From Apostichopus japonicus (Eukaryota > Echinodermata > Holothuroidea > Aspidochirotida > Stichopodidae): a stretch of 64,000 nucleotides of DNA. Below are positions 47,278-62,200 of this stretch, piece after piece. Every line of letters begins with the position of its first letter. The stretch's first letter is position 1. The stretch covers positions 4,192,501 through 4,256,500 of the forward strand of contig NC_092580.1 in the NCBI RefSeq assembly GCF_037975245.1, written 5' to 3'. A program made the position numbers and the translations under genes. The notes under the pieces were generated by a model. It saw only the letters and a list, made by a program, of their open reading frames with translations, made no database searches and was not told the DNA's origin.

Positions 47278-50200
47278 CTTGAAAAAGAAGAAACAATTTC
47301 TTTTTTTTCGGTGTCTACTATGGGTTAGCACATATAGCGGATAGTATTAGTACATCAAATTTACAACAAAACTTGTTTAGTAAAACGATCATAAAGAATT
47401 CAAAATGAATAATCTGACACCAGAGTTTAAAGTATTAGTGGGAATAAAAAACAATGGAATGGTGGTTATAGAACAAAAGGTCGATAATAATTTGACAAAC
47501 TCAAATAAATTAACAAGGCAGAATAATCTGTAGGGTCGAACTCTGACTCATTGGGACACAAAGGTAAAATACACAGCTCTCTTGAGGAAATGATGCATCA
47601 CAAGTTTATATATCTATCACATTACCCAAATTATGATGTATTTGCTTTTCCTATTAAATTCAGCTTTTTTATGACAAGCTAAACATTTTGACAACTTCCA
47701 TGCTGAGTGTTACAATAAGACACAAACTAACAGGGAAATTATTTTAAGGATTTCTGCTGGTTGTCCCTGGGATTCCCACTTCTTACATTTTGGTTGTCTC
47801 ACAGCCAAAAAAAAGAAGGAACATGGCAACATCCCAAAGCATATTATCTAAAACTAACAACTTTCAACAGAGCCTAGCCCTGAAACGGACAAGGATGCAC
47901 CGATTCGTATTTCATTTGCAACAACTTTGCTTGAGCAGTACCGATACTAACTGCAAGAACCACTCCTTCCATACTCCCTCCCCTTTCCCCTCGCCCTAAA
48001 CCCCGCCAGAAAATGACGTATGTGAATGCCAAATCACGCTGAACAATTTGTGGAAACAGAGCAAAGTAGGCATCATTGTAAAACCGATGGTGAGAAGAAG
48101 TCCCACCCTTTCCCTTCTTTCTCCCCCAACAATACATAAACAATGAGGAACAACAACATACTGAAATACAACAAGGTTTAGTATAAAGTGAAGTCAATAA
48201 ATAAACAATGAGACTTACCCTTAGTATCTCTTCTCTGGCATTATTCCAGACTTTGGTGACATGGGCATCCTTCCCTCTGCAGAATTGATTTGCTACACCT
48301 GAGGAAGCAATAAATTATACCAAATCTGGGTAAAGGTTACTTGCTAGGAACACTCACTAGTGATATATCATCACAGAAGCTCTCTCTGACTTTTTATCTA
48401 CTAATGGCTCTGCCAGGCTAAAGACAAAGTCGAGTTACAATGTTGAATATTTGGAAGCCACCCGGTAACAGTGAAAGTTGTCAATCCATAAACCCTTATG
48501 GGATTCTCCCACATTCGTGGTGGCTTAAGCATCGGAAAAAGGACTGCCTGATTATTATCATTATTGATTACTAGCTAATATTCCAACAACACGAGGGTGC
48601 ACCTGTCGACCAGTTTTTTTACTTCAAAACATTATGCTAAGTCAACAAAATGCTCTTAAATTGTCACCAATGTGGAAACTATTCAATGTAGGGTGATTAT
48701 AGCCAAGGGCTGGAATACTTTGTTCTCAGCTTGGTGGGCTTTGAGTTAAAGGATGACTTAAAGGCACAATTTTAGTCCTGATAAGTCAATACAGGCCGAG
48801 GCTAAAGAAACAAAATGAGTGCTAGTAATGATTCTATAGTAGGTATAGTATTATATGTATAGTATTATCAGTCACTTCAACATAGCATATCTTATCACCC
48901 CCCTCTCCCCTTCCTTCCAACCCCCCCTCCCTCCCAGATTTAAATCAAACCACGATCTTTACCTTTCATGCGATCGTCGTCTCTGGTAAAAAAGAAACTC
49001 TTGACTGTGGGGATCTTGGTCGGTGGCTCTTCAGTGGTTTCTTGTCTTCAAAAAGAAATGAATTCCAAAAATCAAAAATCAATTAAAATCAATTTATTTA
49101 GCCTTTCTTACTAATTGTCTTATTTTTAAGTGGTTTAGATTTCCACACTCCAGTAAGAAACATAGCATCAATAACATCAAGATTTCCTATACCGATGCTA
49201 GAAATCTCTCCATTCAAAGAAGACTAAGTCCATAAGGTTATAATGCGGTGAGTCACGCCAAACTTTAAAGATGAGATCATTTCTGAAGTAGTGGTCTCTA
49301 TGGTAACTCTGTGTATTCTCCAGTAAAACCAGGTGCACCGATTGGCTAATGGAAGTAATTGTCACAGTTTAAATTTATTTCACACCTGCCCTCAGTAGCT
49401 GTTGCCGATCAATGTGGGGAAAGTTGTGACGCTAGTCACTTTTGAATTGGTCTCGTAAATCCGAAAAACAAGTAGATATACAGACAGACCAACAAACTAA
49501 AATTCCTTGGTTTGTCATCCTAAATGTTCCTAAAGGCCTTCTCAAAGCTTTTCCTATTGAGATTATTAAACGTATTATATAACGTATAATTAAAAGAGTA
49601 AATAGTTACTTTTTTTCAGATTCCTGGTCTTCCTTTGATTCCATTTCCTCCTCGCTATCACTACTGTCCCATCGCAGTTTCTTCTTCTGGGTAAAAACAT
49701 GATCTGTGAATGGAACAGCCTCTTCTACATCTGCAAAAAAAAAAAATGATAAAAAAGACACATCTGTTAATAATTACTCCAATACATGGAAGGATTACAT
49801 ATGAATTTGTTAAACAGCGAGAAAAAGGATGCTTTCACAAAAGAATATAACTTTTGGTGAGGCATTTTGTCAGTATCTCCTTTTTCTTCAACCTGCCATT
49901 CCATAGTGCAACAAATTTCTTTACCCTTCATTTTATCCTATATGCAATGCAAAAATGCCTGCTTGTGAAATATAACAAGTCTGAACAATGTGAAATGGCA
50001 TCCATTATGGCAAAGAGGAGATTTTCACTGCTACAGGGTTTTAAGGCCATTATCTTTGGTTTTGATGATGCATCATTTCAGTCCTTTAAAAAGGTGTCAA
50101 AACTACAGCACGATCTCTATGTATTTTTAGCTCTTTAGAGAGAAGCTTAAGGACATTATCCTTCACTTATGTAACAAACAATTTACCTAACACCCATTAA

Positions 50201-53200
50201 ATAATATGGAGCAAAACCTTTCCCCAACTTCTAGGTAGCAATGCTCTACAAGAAGTGAAGTAATGGGGGGGAGATAAGTGTGAGGAGGGGGGATAGCACT
50301 AGTTGGTCTGTCTAGACTTGGTCAAGTCCTCACTTGCACATTTTTGGAACAACAACACTATTATACCTACCAAATGAGTGAAAAACTTTGCTTATCTCTT
50401 TGAGTGAAGTGTTTATCATAATTTATCTATAATATAGGTAAATTAATGGATGGGCCAATGGGGTATCTTTCACATTCTTCAACCTTGTGTCACTGTTAAA
50501 TAAGCTAATCTTGTGTTGGAATCTACTTTGATATCTCAATGTACCTCTTGAGCCTATTTTGAGCCTTGTTCTTTCATTTATCAGAGTAGGCATACAGCCA
50601 GCTCATAACATCTTTTATTTTCCTCTGAGGTTCAAAGAGAATTAACATTGCAGTAGTGGCTTGCAAAAGGAAACCTTGGTTATGAACCGCATAGATGGTA
50701 CCAAGGGCTCAAACCTCGACACTCAACGTCAGCGGCGGAGCTAGGGCAGAATGGTCTGTAGGGGCACTTTCGACACAATCTAAGCAGAGCGCCACCACAG
50801 GTTGGAGCGGAACGACAGAAATTTTTTGAGTAAAGTTACTCCCTAGATCGCCAGAAATGACCCTTTCCAAGCCTTGCTAATTTGCAGATAATGTGACAAA
50901 TGTTAATAGGTTGATGAGAGCACAATAAAAAGTCAATAATCGCGAATAAGTAAAAAGTGGTAAAAAGCTGAAAAAGGCGCCAGCAGTCCATTTGAGTCCG
51001 TCAGGGGATCCGCCCCCCCTTACTGTATGGACGCGCTCCGCCACTGCTCAATGTAATCTACATCAAACATGAGAGAAATCTTACCTTGGTCATTCTGCTT
51101 ATCCTCCTTGCTGTCCTCATCAACATTACTAAAGAAACTGAAAGAGGCAGGGCCTTCTTGAGAAAAGGCAGATTTCAGATCAGTTGTAACTTCGGAGAAA
51201 AGTTCTTTAGAGACTTCAGGAAGAGGATTGTCAGGGTCATCTTCATCACCTTTCTTGTTCTTCTTCCTCCTCTTAGCTTTTGTTGGTTTGCTGTCGAAGA
51301 AAAGAAAGATTTTACGAAATCGTCTTGTTTTTTCTTGGTGTACAATTTATGCTTGGTACTTGTACTTGGTACCAACATTGAATCGTCTTCTTTGAAAGAA
51401 AAAATAACAATTTTTAGAGAACCATAGGACCTGTAATAGCAATGCCACTGGTTGAACTTCTGTTTGAGCCAAACAGTTGCTTTCCCTGTTTTATGACTTT
51501 TCTTACAAGTTTGTTAACCTTTTCTGTTTAGCCTTTGCATTCATTGCATGAAGAAATAGAAAAAAAACATCTTATAAATTAGCCCACCTCTCTCTTTGAT
51601 GAAAAAATTGTTAGCAAACCCACAGGGCTTGCCTCATAGAATTCCCTCATTTCAAATGCCAATCTAGGTAACAATTATCCTTGCTTTTTCCACTTTCCTT
51701 ACCATGTCATAATTTAGGTTAGGCTATCTGTTTAACCTTTTGAATACATGAAATACTTCCTTTTTTTTTGGTCTTTATCAAAATTTGATGATACTTTGTA
51801 AATGCAACAAACAGCAGTGTGAATGATGTCGTCATGGCAATTGAGCTGTAAATGGTTTTGTATTTCTTTGCAGTATTTAACATATCCACAGGGGGGAGGG
51901 GGGGGAGAATTATTTCCACAAGAGTAGCATTTTGATCAAATTCTAAATACCAATGACTTTGACAGCTTAGCAAACATTTAAAGACTAAATCAAGAAGATT
52001 ATAACCAGAAAGTAATTATTTGGGACATCTAACATTAAGACATTAAAGACCATCTAATGTGTTCCCTTCTATTAATCATATCTCTAGGTAGGAACAAGAT
52101 ATTGAGATGGGGGTTTTCTATTGACAGTGGGGAAAATTTGTCTTTATTTAGATCATTATTTACATTGATTGCCACTGAATTATCACTTAGTATACCTGAT
52201 ATGTGCTACTTCCACTTTATATTATTAATATAAATATAATATAATGTTAGTAATTTAATGTGTATCTTAAAACATTAAACTGATGTTTAGGAGGTTAAAT
52301 GGCTATGTTACTAAAGGTCTAAAGTTCCTGAAAACTGTCAACTTTTAGTTCTTTTGGCCAATGTTTGGTGGATTGTATCTTAACACGTCAATGTAAAGAA
52401 ATCTCACTGCATTTACACTAAGTTTCCCAGGGCTATTATTACCATGTATTTAGTTGTAATTTGTTTTGGATTGGGAAGGAAGTGGACATCTGTCTAAGCA
52501 AGAGCTGGGAGTACGAAAGAATATAAGAAACCTGAAAAAACATTTTCTTTGATATTTTCATATCCTAACTGACACACATATATCATATACACAAGACATC
52601 TAGCATATCTTTCTGCAAACTAAACCCTTTGCATGTAAATATTACTATTTTCATGTGTTCTGTTCACCAATTGATTAGGTATTATCTTGATGTATTTACT
52701 ATATATATTGTATATTTATTATATAGGTATTATATAGGTATAATAATGATATTGATTAGGTATTATCTTGATCATGTATGATCTCTTAACCCCACTCTGC
52801 TAAAACTTGTGAGCACTATGGTTAGAGGGAGTTAATTCTGTGCTTGTGGGTTTTAATATGTCAGATACATTCTCCACATGCATCGTCCAATTAATTGTAT
52901 GAAATGTTATTTACCTGTCATCTTCCTCCACCTTTGGCAGTACGAATTTGGAGTGGTCTTCACGAGTTGGATCAAAGTGAAGGTAATTCATGTCCCTGGA
53001 AGGAAATGATCAAACAACAAAGTCAAAATTGGGATAAAAATTAACAAATTTGGAGACAATTTTACCAAACTTGGTAAACACAACTTAATAAAGATAGTAC
53101 TTTATTGCCACAAAAAAAAATCTTCCAGGATTTTTTTTTGCACCAAGTAAACATGAATCAAGATTCTAAATATTTCATCACCATGACACCCTTTCATATT

Positions 53201-56200
53201 AGCTCTAACCACAACAAATTAGAAACATATTTCAACAGAAGATCAATTTATCTGAACTGAAACTATACAAGTCAAGCAAATGAAAGTGCATTGTGAAGGG
53301 ACAGTATCAAACCGTAACCAAAAGTCAAATGCAATAAACTCATTTAGACCAACTTTTTTTTCCTTTTTTGCAAATGAATCTACAATTTTACCAAACCTAA
53401 CCTTTATGATGCAATGTAAGATTGCAATTAATAAACTGTAAGAGGTCCTCCTAGATTTGGTCGGTAACTGAAGATTAACGGGTGAGTAATTAATCAATTC
53501 TATGCAATTCTCTCCATGTCATCAATAGGTCAGTTTTTTAAGTTAGTATAAATCACATAAAACCAATCAACTTGGAAAGCTTTCTGATTTTTTAATTCAT
53601 CAATTGGAAATGAAACTTCATTAGTTCACTTTATAACAAACACCATACAAAATTGAGAGATCACAACCATTCCATAACTACATTAAAAATTAATTTCTCC
53701 TTTTAGGTGAGGCAATGTCATATATATATCACTTTGCAGGACTCTGGAGAAAATTTACCGAAACTGTGATTTCTTGTCCTCGCCATCTTTCTTCCGCGGC
53801 AGCAGTTTCCCGAGGACGTTCTCGAGAACAGCCAATGACCTGGCTTTCTCGGCTTCAAAGTCTATCGTTTCTGGATCGACAGCCTCGCCCTCTTTCTTCT
53901 TGCTTCCATTGCTCTCCGCATTCTCCTCACTGACATCTTCATCATCGATGTCATCCGCATCTTCCGCAAACCTCTCGTCCAGTTTGAACCTCTGGTCGTC
54001 CCCAAACTTATCTTGTAACTTCAGCAACTGAGAGTACCATTGAGAAAGTCAAAACAATGTTTTACATATTTACTTCACAGGTATAAAGATAAATGCACAA
54101 CATGTTAAAACAACCTTTGTTTTTGTTGGTAGTATTCACTGTGTGTACTTAATGTAATTTTGTTTACCAAAACACCTGTTTTTATTGACTTGTGTGTACA
54201 TGTAAGCAAATAAATTGAATTTGAACTGAATTTGAATATTACCTGAATTGCATTTATTTGTCAATTTTGATAGAAATTGCTTTAAAATATAAATCCCTCA
54301 GCAAGTCAAGTTAACAATGCAAGTCTGACTGACCTCATCACAAGTTGATATTGTAAGAGTTCTCACTCTGCAGGAACCTAAAAGATAAGCCCAGAACACC
54401 TTTAACGCCATAACTATGCACGTTACATCTGGTGGCAACAGTCTTTATTCTAATCTTTATCGGAGTTTAAAAAATGCAAATTTGGTAGTTTTTGGAATGT
54501 GTTTTCTAACACTTTCCTGATAGTCTTAATAATTTGAAAGAATTGTCAACTGTCGTGTTTCATCAAAGGGAATTGTTGGAACCGTGTCACAATTACCGGA
54601 GACCACTGAAGTTGCTATGGTGAACGACACCATGACCCAATGGTCGTTTACTTCAACTTATTGCTGTAAATTTTATCCCGGGAGTTCTGCAATTGTAGAT
54701 GTCTGCTTAAAAGTGTATTATAACCAAAGTTGGACTGACTCACAACATTGGCGTGGATCTTACTTGACGTATACATCTCATAAAACTTTGTTAGGGTCCG
54801 CTCCTCGGTATATCGAAAGACAACGCCCTACTCGAAACCACCGTTTAATTGAACCATTGTTACGACAGACACCATGTACAGGACGGGATCTATAATTTAT
54901 GCAGGCACGTTTCTTGAACTCCACCATTGTTGATGGAGTAATGCAATATTGTTGATTATGAGGTTTTTGTGTGATTTTGTTTTAGGATTTTCATACTTAT
55001 TTGTGTTGGAAATAGTTCTACACATGGTGAGTTCATCTGTACCTATAAGCCCCACCGTTCCCTATAGTGATCCTGACATCACAACATTTTAACAAGGAAG
55101 ATTTATATCTTTTTACGGTACCCCGAAAGGACAGGCTATAAGAAATTCTCACACAATGACTGAAACCAATACGGCCTGGACTGAACTTCCTGAACTGTAT
55201 TCACTCGGGATTGGTCAGAAGATTTGGGCAATGGTGCCGTCGGCTCGAGATGGAAGTATACAAGCTTCAAGCCAATTTACCAATATTGGTCTTGCGCAAA
55301 TTCTCCTTATTAGATTAGGGGGTCAAGCATTTGCATATTGGGATAGCTTGACCACCTCTGAACAGTCAGATTACGAGAACATAAAGGAGAACTTGAAAGA
55401 TGTATTCAGAAAGCGCAACTTTATTGCGACATTTTCAAACATTTATTAACGCTAGATCCTGTTTCCCAGCGAACCACTGGAAGTGTTTAGGGCCGAGATA
55501 TGACTATCTGATCAGGATAGTAGTACAGCAGTATCCGATCACCTGATAAAGGATTTCTGATGGGGAAGTGGGTGAGCTCCTTATGTGTCCAAAGTGGGGT
55601 CATCTTACCTTCGTTCCCCGCTCTCCTTCAAACTGAGGTTTTATTTGGAATCTTTCATCGTCAGAAGATGAGTTTTCTTCCGCATCATCAGAGTCATCAA
55701 ACAGTGTCATCTGCTTCTAAGAATTAAAAGAATGAAAAGAGAACACAATATCACAGAGTGAGTTAATGTAAGTAAGGATTTGAAGTATAAAACAGCCTGA
55801 AGCCCCTGCAACTATGTCCTTAGAATTCTGATGGTAGTTAAGAATGTGTTCAAAATCTTTTGCAAATGCAATATCTTTGGTTTGGAAACCACATATGACA
55901 ATAAACACCTTCCATAGTACGTTATTCCAGCATTCAAGGTCCGATCCGGAAAAATAAATCAAAAGAGTCGAGAATCTTTGAGCAGAATGTTACAGAGCCT
56001 AGATTGGAAATGGATAGGTATTTTAAACCATTCTTTTCAACAACCTGTTACACTATGAATATTCATGAAGCAAAGTTAATACAATAACATTGCATAATTT
56101 CTAGGTGACTTAATGTTGATTGGCAACATCTGTAGCTTCAGGATACCAAAGATCAACTAAAGCAGCATATTGAGTGGATTTTGATAAAATAGTAAAAAAA

Positions 56201-59200
56201 CACAAAAAGCCACAATAAATCACATTTAATTATCTTACCTCTTTTGGTTGTTCCTTATTCCTGGTTTCCTGATCTTCTTGCTCAGAGTCAGAAAGATCTT
56301 CACTGGTTGATTCAAATCTCATGTGATTCTTGCCACTGGATTTCTCTCTTGAGTCCTAGAAATATATATAGGAAGATGAAGAATTACTCACTTTTTCCTC
56401 CAAATTCTCCACAAATAATTTCTTACTTTGTTACCACACATTTCCTTCTATTTTGTCCTATAGGACAAATCTGACACATGAGAAATTATATATTAATCAA
56501 AGTTTAAACCATAAAAGTAGTGACCTTCACATTTAATGGGATTTTTTTTACTAATTCAAGTTAATAATCTCAAGGACAGTATAATTATTTAAGAGGACCT
56601 ACCATGAGGTACATTTTAACAGTCAATATCTCAAGAACAGTGTTATCATTTAAGAAGACCTTCTACCATGAGGTGCATTTTCCTGAAGTTTTTTTCAATG
56701 TTTTCTCCAGTTGTTTGCCATGAGCGTCTTTTTTGACGGATACCAGCACATTATAAATGTCCAATATTATTATTATTATTGTTCAGATTTGTTTAGGTAG
56801 GAAATCCATTCTGCTTGTTTTATCTCACAAGCTAGGTTGAGTCATACTGTATACTTCTTTCACTGTTGTGTAAGACTTCTCAATATACCATCTAAATTTT
56901 TTCTAAGAACAAACATTTTGCAATTCTTCAACAGAACTTGAATAAATACAGAGAGAGAACAAAACCCAACCCTAGTTTTAATGTCAGGTGTTTTTATGCA
57001 TCAGGAACACTTTGAACAAGACGACCTATATATTACAGTATGTATCCTGTTTCTGCTCAAACACACATATACCATGTTGATATCATAAAATATAATAATA
57101 TTTAGATTGATAAAGCCCAGACTTATCCACTGAGTTCTCAAGGCCAATCACAATATTAACCTGGTCAACGATAACCCTGTCAAACATAGAGACAATCCCT
57201 CCCTTGTTCCTTGAAAAGTCAATCGATCTGCAATCGATCGATCGAAGTGCACTCAAAGGGTTTTAAAAACTTTCTACTTGAAAGTAAGCAAAGTATTGAA
57301 CCTATGAAAATGATTTTGACTTACCACAGCAGCCAATGCCTCTTTTATTGCTGTCTGTTTCTGCTTTAGCTCAGCTTGTCTCTCTTTTACAGCTTTCAGT
57401 CTCTTCTGGTTTGACATCTCAGCGACATCCTCAAAACTTTTCTTCCTTCCTTCGGTCGTCAGAGCAGAGTCTGTACCCAGATGCTTCATCGGACCACCTT
57501 CCACCACTCGATTTTCTAAGACACTTTTCTCAACCCTGTCCGAAAACTGCCTTCCACTTTCTTCTCTCGACGAAGTCTTTACTCTCTTACTCTTTTTAAG
57601 CTTTTCTCCTCTTTCACCCGCTACCAAACTCTGCATCCCTCGGTCTGTTCCACCTTGGGAGCCTTCCCTACCATCCTGACCATCATCACTTCCACCCTTC
57701 TGAACATCCTCCTCTATTATGATTTTGCTCCTTCTCTTGTCTCTTTTAGTCCTGCCGTCTACCACCGCGCTCTCCCCTACCACTTTCGAAACCGATGACG
57801 TAGACTCTTCCAAACCGGTCGGCTCATTTCCTCCTTTGACCGAGTCGGTTTCCTCACTTACATCATTCTTATCTCTACTTTTCCTCTGCTTTTTCTTGCT
57901 CTTCTTCTTCTTCTGTTTGCTCTCGTCCATCTCTGTGCTAGAACTTTCATCGTCTGCATCCAAGTCTCTCCTCTCACTTTCTTCGCCTGCTTGCACTGCA
58001 CCTGCAAGATGTTTGCTGTTAGGAATGTTTATACTCCCACCAAAGCCAGCATCTTTTCCCTTCATATTCTTAAAACTATTCTTGTTTTCTCTATCCACTT
58101 CACTCTTCCCGTCAAATCCACTATTCTTCTCGGATGAAATCGACCCCTTCTCCGATTTCGAATTTGGCTCCTCTGCGGTGCCACTGATCCTGAGAGGTGG
58201 GAACCCTCTCACTTGTGATTGTCCTTCCTGCTTGTCATAAGAATCCATCTTTTCAGTTTCATTCTTATCATCTTTTGAATTAACAGTCTCTCTAGCATTG
58301 TCATCACTTCTTTCCTCCTCCAACTGTTTCCTAAAATGAAGCATCCCTTTAAATTCTTGAAACAAAATCTTTTTTTTCCTTCTTTTTCTCTTCTTTGATG
58401 ATCCAGCTTTATCTTCATCAGAGCTATCACTCTGACTAAGAACTTCATCAGAGATACTCGATTCATCTTCTACTGCCTCTATCGCATCCTCTGGGTCATC
58501 CTCTGGAAGGTAACCCTGTTCTCTCAGCACCACTCTGTCAAGCACCAGAAGTTCGAATCCTTCGGAGGAATTACGATTTTGCACCGAGAGAGATGAACCG
58601 AGTTTTCTAACATCACTCTCCTTATTTTTATTTTTTTCATGAGTCTCTTTAAGTTTGAACTTTTCAAGTTCCTGTTCTTTGTACTCTTTACCTTCTTTTG
58701 TACTTCTCAAATTCTTCGCAAGTTTTTCACTACCTTCGACTTCTTCTTCAACATTTTCATCACACGTGGAGTCTGACTCTTCACCCGTTTCCTCGGCAAC
58801 AGCATCCTCTCTAACCTCGTCCTCATCACATTTCCCATCCTCTGTTTTCTCATCCTCGCCGTCTGAACTTGAACTGTCAACCTCACTTTGCCGCTGGTTT
58901 GACAGAGAGATCAAGTTGCGCACAAACGAGGTACTGGCATCTTTTTCGCCAATACTGTCACTATCCTCTGGCACAATCTCCTTCTCCTTAACTTCAAATT
59001 CCGACCCTTTGATGCCAAATGTTTCTTTCAGTGGGCTACTTTCTGGCAGCGTATCTAAATTCTCTAACTGAGGCAGACTTGTGTTTGAATCTACCTTGCT
59101 GTTGGTTTCCTCTAAAATCGGATCTCTTTCTAACCCTATCAAAGTTGTTTCCTTCGATTCTTCGACATTTCCGACGATTCCTAAATTTACATCTTTATTT

Positions 59201-62200
59201 TGGGAAATCCCTTTCGATTTCATCTCTTCGATTATAGATGAGATTCCATCATCTGACTCTTCGACTCCCTCGACTACTTTCCCAATATCGTAATCAGAAA
59301 GTTGCTCTGAAGAACTGTCTTTTCCATCAAGTTCATCTCCCCGATGCTTATCATCGTCTAACTTAAAGGAGACGTGTAAATCATTTCTTGAGGCCTTTTC
59401 TGTTATTTCTTCATGGTCGTTATCATTATATTGCCGGTCACCGACAGGCTTCTGTACCTTTAGTATTGATTTCTCAGTCTCGCTGTTCATCGTCGAGTCT
59501 GGGTGATTTCTACTGTCACATTCTTCTGTCAAGGAAGGCTCTGACGTGTTTACCGCTTTAGATATTACCTCATGTGTTACATCTTCTTCATGTGCTTCTG
59601 GTGAACTTGAATCGCGGTTGTCGAAAAAATTAAATTGATAACTGTTTGAATCTCCTGTTCTAACCTTCGTTGCTTTCACTAACTTGGAACCCTTGGTCCC
59701 TGTCTCATCGATGTGACCTTTGACCGTTTCATTTATATCACCACAGATTTGACGCCTCTTAGCTTTCGTGACCTCTGAACCTGAAATTTTGTCTGCGACA
59801 GCGGCACGTTGACCATATTCTGCCTTCCGTTTGAGACTGCCCTCTATGACACTTGAGTCCTCTGAAGAGCTCCCGTCGCTGAAGTACTTCTTCTTCGCAC
59901 TTGCTCTCTTTTCACTAACTGAGCCAACCCTTTCCAACCTCCGGTCCGCATTTGTCTCAATTTTGTCAATGTCAAACCTGTGTCCATTTTGGGTTTCAGC
60001 TATGTCATTCCATTGACCTTTGAACCCAGCGTCACGAATCCTCTCAGAATGCACCGACCGGTCAGTTTCATGTTCCCATGGAAACTGTTTCTTCCTGTTG
60101 TGGCTGGACATTTTGCCCTCCCTCCACCCCTGGTTGTTGACTCCACTTTGATCCATTACCTTCTCTCTAACATCTTTAATCTGCTTCAGGTGATGGATAT
60201 ATTTAGATGGGTCAAACTTCACCACTTTCTTCCTATCCTTTGACCTCATGTAGACCACAGGTAGGACTCTACCGTACTTGCCGACCACCCAGTTCTGAAA
60301 GAAAAAGAAATTATTTTGTAAGCCAATTAATTAGAAACTTGCATCAAATTATCAGAAATGTCATGACTTGTTCTGTGACTTATTTTTTTCAGCCTCACCT
60401 TCTCACCAGCGATGCCAGTACCTGGAACAGCTTTCTTCATCGTGAAATCTGTCACTCCAGCTTTCTTCAAATTTTCGAGTAACCGGTCCCTTCGAGAGGG
60501 GCGGATGATGTTTTGAGCAATCTGAGGTTCTGCTACTTTCTCTTTGGACAATCTGAACGGATAAATAAACATATGTAAATTAAGTAATTCACTTAGGAGT
60601 TTTTCCAGTTTACCATGTGGCACTTATGGCTATTATTCTTATTTTTTCTTCTTCATCGTATTACTTTTCTTACTGGTTTCTGCAGTGAGTGTAGGGGTAA
60701 AATGGGGACTTCAAAAGGGCCAAGTGCAAAATCCTGTTTTCTATCTTCAATTTTTTCTTGTATATTAAGGGTCAAAGTTACTCACTTAAAACAGCATTTA
60801 ATCTTTGATACTATAGTGAAAATGCGTATCTCTAACCATCGACTTCCACCCCCACCCACCATCCCACCCCCTCCTAGTCATGCCCATCTTCAATAAATTC
60901 CAATCATTAACCCTTTGGAAATATGTAGAATTTCCACTTTTTAATAAAGGAGAGTTAGTTATTTCCCCCTCCCACTGACAACAGATACTCAGGAGCAGTG
61001 CAGCACAAAGATGTTGCTAAGCCTCACCTGTCCAAGAAGTCTTCCTTGGCTTTCTCTATCTTCAGAGTTTTGCCTTGCCATCTTGTATTGTTGAAAGTAC
61101 TAATCACTACGGGATGAAACAAAAAGTCAGAAAGAGACTTGATAGAACGATTTATACTGGAGTACTGGAAGGTCTACTTAACAATGTTGTGTGTGTTATT
61201 ATAATGCTTATAATGCTCTGAGTCCAGTGGGGTTATGAATTCAAAATCGTCAAACCAGTTTTCTTGTGTCCTTCCAGTACTACTTCACTAGCATATTTTC
61301 GTTACAGTTTTGGGCATGAAAGAGTGTCTGAAGGGGACGTAGAAAACATTCTTTTTGAGAGGGGTGGGGAGACAAGAACAATGGTTTGTTGGCAATTAAA
61401 AGTTGCCTCTGATGAGGTATGAAAAGGCATGAGAAAAAGTTTGGAGATGACCTCAAAAGCATTAGCAATAACATGAAAGACAGTTGAAAGGACATGAACA
61501 AGGAGTTGGATTTGAATTAAATTGCATCAAAGGTGAGATGAAAAAGTAGCTGATTATGAAAACACTAGTTCATCACTGAATGTATTAACTAACATCAGTT
61601 CCCTTCCTTACCAGTTGAATCTGGTTTGGAGTAGTACACGAAGATGGTGAAATTTTAGAGACAAAAAAACCCACCTAACTGCTTTAGAGACAAAAAACCC
61701 ACTCGACTGCTTTAGGCAAATCAATGCAGTATGTCTAACTCACAATATATCATACACATAACTCAAAAGTACAAACTGATGACAAAGTCTTCACAAAATT
61801 AACCAATGGTTTCTACGGATAACTCTAATTTATTTGCTGATGTGAAAATCTAAGGTACTTACACTTCTTCAATTGCAGCTCGTTGCCATGGAAATTAAAA
61901 TGCGCGAAGCAATGATCCAACTTTCCTATCGGAAAAAAGTTCGGAAGAATTACACAGAATCTAAATAGGTTTTACATGCATGTACTTTGGGCAGCGATAC
62001 AATAGTGTTCATCTGTCCTCCTAAGCTCCAATGCGGTGAGAGTTTGGTATATACTAAATAGCCCAGCCATTTAAATTGACCAGCCTATGATGTTTAAAGG
62101 GACATTATTCCACAAAACATGAAAAACACATTGGGAGACTTGCTAGAACACTCCCCAGTTTGGCTTACTTTCCATTGCTTTGGTAAAATCATGAAATTTC

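Noticed and set aside
54584-54895. Open frame of 103 codons
   Set aside because: It lies wholly inside the proposed LTR and shows no protein motif.
57336-60243. Many plus-strand frames opposite the large NOL8 exon
   Set aside because: They are shadows of the Ser/Glu/Lys-rich codon bias of the sense strand and have no motifs or splice context.
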